Shown piece after piece: positions 62,033-64,000 of a stretch of 64,000 bases of DNA. Source of the DNA: Burkholderiaceae bacterium (GTDB lineage Bacteria; Pseudomonadota; Gammaproteobacteria; Burkholderiales; Burkholderiaceae_A). Location of the stretch: NCBI GenBank assembly GCA_018882785.1, contig VERI01000001.1:310001-374000 (forward strand). Reading direction: 5' to 3'. Position 1 is the first letter of the stretch; each line of letters starts with the position of its first letter. The notes beneath the pieces are model-generated. The model made no database searches and was not told the DNA's origin. It worked only from the letters and a program-made list of their open reading frames with translations. A program made the translations under genes and the position numbers.

Positions 62033-62450
62033 TGAGATACACGTATCGTTCCTTGGCCTGTAGGTTTGCGACCTCTGCCACTCCGGAGGGAACGATTTTC
62101 GCTTCCATGACCACCTGCTCTTTTGCGATTTTTCGCGAGGTAAGCGTGTTGTTACAGACACGAAACTCAACGCCCCGAGACGCAAGCTCGCCAATCGCTG
62201 GAGAAAACTTACTGCCGGACATATTCTCAGCGCCGTCGAGCAGAAAATCGATTCCCGGCCCGTGGGTCACCACCACAATCTTTGCCTTGGGGTCAGCATT
62301 GAGGTGGTTGCGGATGTTGCCGATCGCACGGCTCGCCTGCTGAACGCCCTCGTTGAGGTGATACACGACCCGGATGCTCTCTGTTGCAGAAACTCCAGCT
62401 GCGGACAGCAGCATTGCACTGGTGAATATAACCTTCATCAATCTCTTCAC
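62025..62450 (-). CDS. DsrE/DsrF-like exported protein
   Basis: This protein of about 141 residues has a signal peptide (VIFTSAMLLSAAGVSA) and a DsrE-like domain with IRVVYHLNEGVQQASRAIGN, KIVVVTHGPGIDFLLDGA, GVEFRVCNNTLTSRKIAKEQ and VVMEAKIVPSGVAEVANLQ. The single cysteine in RVCNNTL is at the usual DsrE site. The GTG at 62450 follows AAGGAGACGTGTC, a good ribosome-binding site, which decides the start over the frame beginning at 62504. Periplasmic DsrE-like proteins of this kind are common in betaproteobacteria; their substrate is unknown. Confidence 0.8.
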   Translation of the reverse strand: MKRLMKVIFTSAMLLSAAGVSATESIRVVYHLNEGVQQASRAIGNIRNHLNADPKAKIVVVTHGPGIDFLLDGAENMSGSKFSPAIGELASRGVEFRVCNNTLTSRKIAKEQVVMEAKIVPSGVAEVANLQAKERYVYLRP

Positions 62451-62470
62451 GACACGTCTCCTTGTTGTTT

Positions 62471-63223
62471 TTAAAATCGCTCGCCTGGAGTGAGGGGCCG
62501 CCACTGGCCAAGCGGCAGGCTGCCCAACTTGATCTTACCGATGCGGATACGTTTCAGTCCAGTCACCTTCAGTCCGACAAGTTCACACATTCGTCTAATC
62601 TGGCGTTTTCGGCCTTCTCGCAGAACAAAACGCAACTGATCCTTGTTTTGCCATGAGACTTTTGCCGGACGAAGCGCCTGGCCATCCAGGGACAGTCCGT
62701 GATTAAGCAGGCGCAGCCCCTCGGCTGACAGGGATCCGTCAACCCTTACCAGGTATTCCTTTTCGATAGGTGACGACTCGCCAATGAGTAAGCGCGCGAT
62801 TGTTCCATCCTGTGTGAGCACGAGTAGGCCGGTCGAATCAATATCTAATCTTCCCGCGGGCGCGAGTCCGCGCAGCCGACGAATATCAACGCCCGAGGCT
62901 GCCTTGGCCTCGCGGGTGTGTGGGGGCTGCCACAGATTTTCAGCGGTGATGAGCCGGAGTGCTGGCGTGTAGGGCCTGTCGGGATCCTCATGGGATACCA
63001 CCCCGATCGGCTTATGCAGAATAATCGTCAGCCTGCTCTGTTGTCGCGCTTTGGCCTGGGGTGCGAGCTCAATTCTTTGGTCTTGGGTGGCCCGTGTGCC
63101 GAGTTCTTTTACGACGTTTCCGTCGAGCAGGACAAGCCCCTGCTCGATATAGGCATCTGCCTCACGTCGAGAGCAGATGCCGCGATCGGCCAGCAGTTTC
63201 GAGATCCGAATTTTTTCCTGCAT
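62471..63223 (-). CDS. 23S rRNA pseudouridine synthase, RluF/RluB group
   Basis: This 250-residue RNA-modifying enzyme starts with an S4 RNA-binding domain ([20 protein letters not shown]). The pseudouridine synthase domain follows, with the catalytic aspartate in [20 protein letters not shown] and the C-terminal [20 protein letters not shown]. The S4 plus RsuA-like arrangement fits the RluB/RluE/RluF group; the motif [20 protein letters not shown] leans to RluF, but the target base cannot be fixed. It lies 17 bases after the small TPR-like gene on the same strand. Confidence 0.88.
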   Translation of the reverse strand: MQEKIRISKLLADRGICSRREADAYIEQGLVLLDGNVVKELGTRATQDQRIELAPQAKARQQSRLTIILHKPIGVVSHEDPDRPYTPALRLITAENLWQPPHTREAKAASGVDIRRLRGLAPAGRLDIDSTGLLVLTQDGTIARLLIGESSPIEKEYLVRVDGSLSAEGLRLLNHGLSLDGQALRPAKVSWQNKDQLRFVLREGRKRQIRRMCELVGLKVTGLKRIRIGKIKLGSLPLGQWRPLTPGERF

Positions 63224-63240
63224 CGATGCAGGCGTAACGA

Positions 63241-63594
63241 CTAACGAACGCTGCCCGTGAGCAGCAGTTTTGTTAAGGCGGTCTTGGCTTCAGCGATTCC
63301 GAGAAGCGCGGCCTGGTTCAGGACCTCTTGGGCCTTCGCGTTTTGTCCCGTATGGGCCAGGACAAGCCCGTAGTTATAGGTTGCTCGGCCGTTATTACGG
63401 ATCATTTGTTGTTCTAGCTTTTCAAACAGCTCCTTGAGTTCCGACCCGCTGATTTGATTGGCCAGCACCATCTGGCAGCATTTCAGGAATGTCGGCTCGG
63501 ACTGCTCCCTCTCGACCATCATGAAGATCTCGAACGCCTGAATGTAGGCGCCCATCGAGAGCGCGTATTCACCTTCCCTGTAATCTACAGACAT
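63241..63594 (-). CDS. Small Sel1/TPR-like helical protein
   Basis: This 117-residue, alpha-helical protein has repeat-like helices such as [20 protein letters not shown] and [20 protein letters not shown] followed by [20 protein letters not shown], which have the Sel1/TPR look. No signal peptide or catalytic motif is seen. It sits between crcB and the pseudouridine synthase gene on the same strand. The function is not known. Confidence 0.65.
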   Translation of the reverse strand: MSVDYREGEYALSMGAYIQAFEIFMMVEREQSEPTFLKCCQMVLANQISGSELKELFEKLEQQMIRNNGRATYNYGLVLAHTGQNAKAQEVLNQAALLGIAEAKTALTKLLLTGSVR

Positions 63595-63633
63595 AACTAG
63601 AACCCCGATCGTTGGTCGATGACAGCCGAACCC

Positions 63634-64000
63634 CTATTTTAGAGCGGCGTAGGTGGCTAGGCCAAGAAGCGTGAAGATCAAGGAGCCCACCAAATGGCTC
63701 GAAATCTCAATGCCGGCCCATCCCCAACGCCCCTGCTGTAGAAGCTGTACAACTTCAGCCGAGAAAGTGGAAAAAGTCGTCAGCCCGCCAAGCAGTCCTG
63801 TGATGACGAAGAGCCGCCATTCCTCTGACAGACGGGGGGCGTCGCTGAAATAGGCAACCGCCATGCCGATCGCATAGGCGCCGATCCAATTGGCCGCCAG
63901 CGTCCCCAGGGGCAGGTGGGCGAACCGGTGATTCAGAAGCTCAGACAGCTGCCAGCGCGCGAGGGCCCCAAGACTTGCGCCGAGGCTGATGGCGAGAAGG
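63634..64000 (-). CDS. crcB: CrcB/FluC fluoride channel, N-terminus outside the window
   Basis: The reading frame is open from its stop at 63634 to the right edge of the window, 121 residues in all, and starts further right. Upstream of the ATG at 63864 it reads [16 protein letters not shown] and [17 protein letters not shown], and downstream [20 protein letters not shown], the hallmark N-terminal and Phe-box motifs of the fluoride channel. It exports fluoride as a dimer in the inner membrane. The ATG at 63864 is internal. Confidence 0.9.
   Translation of the reverse strand, partial: LLAISLGASLGALARWQLSELLNHRFAHLPLGTLAANWIGAYAIGMAVAYFSDAPRLSEEWRLFVITGLLGGLTTFSTFSAEVVQLLQQGRWGWAGIEISSHLVGSLIFTLLGLATYAALK

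Noticed and set aside
1..64000. CRISPR arrays, insertion sequences and prophage
   Set aside because: I saw no regularly spaced direct repeats, no transposase-like protein and no phage structural genes; the holin-family protein at 4629-5021 is explained as a YqjE-like partner of DUF883.

Overview
The window looks like a chromosomal segment of a betaproteobacterium, most likely Burkholderiales. This rests on gene order and families: pepP-ubiH-dusB-fis-purH-ruvCAB running into tolQRAB-pal-cpoB, lptD-surA-rsmA beside the amgK-murU cell-wall recycling pair, miaB-ybeY-corC-lnt-glyQ-glyS-gmhB-plsC, and a phasin that suggests polyhydroxyalkanoate storage. No species is claimed. Genes are packed very tightly; the longest stretch without a gene is about 250 bases (13971-14217), and I see nothing convincing in it.

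Layout. 1-4.6 kb: the end of a Tad/Flp pilus locus (cpaF cut by the window edge, then tadB, tadC, tadE, tadG-like), closed by a hairpin terminator. 4.6-16.6 kb: a mixed, lower-GC stretch with a DUF883/holin-like membrane pair, a P-type cation ATPase, a four-domain rhodanese protein, an EamA exporter, a phasin, a ketopantoate-reductase-like enzyme, a family VIII esterase-like hydrolase, a YafJ-type amidotransferase, a TlpA-like thioredoxin and a cyclophilin fused to DUF4214. 16.6 kb: tRNA-Lys(TTT). 16.8-32.1 kb: a long minus-strand run of core genes (YeeE transporter, Tol-Pal, RuvABC, purine synthesis, Fis/DusB, ubiquinone hydroxylase, aminopeptidase P, MurNAc recycling). 32.1-36.8 kb: plus-strand lptD-surA-rsmA for outer-membrane and rRNA biogenesis. 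36.8-46.2 kb: a minus-strand core run from miaB to ygjP. 46.2-48.9 kb: an MFS permease, a YqiA-type esterase and an SDR. 48.9-53.2 kb: a compact minus-strand cluster with a response regulator, one SCPU pilin, a shortened chaperone, an usher and a 71-residue stand-alone histidine-kinase dimerisation-like protein. 53.3-62.0 kb: a SAF-domain oxidoreductase, two EamA transporters and a pxpBCA (5-oxoprolinase) plus TRAP-transporter cluster. 62.0-64.0 kb: a DsrE-like secreted protein, an rRNA pseudouridine synthase, a small TPR/Sel1-like protein and the fluoride channel CrcB, cut by the right edge.

The most unusual region is the 48.9-53.2 kb pilus cluster. It has all the parts of a minimal archaic chaperone-usher system, but the chaperone appears to lack its second domain, and the cluster is bracketed by a response regulator and a kinase-less phosphoacceptor-like protein. 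Other points of interest are the cyclophilin-DUF4214 fusion, the rhodanese protein with a single cysteine active site in four domains, and the convergent gene pairs: seven of ten abut or overlap, and the other three carry hairpins.
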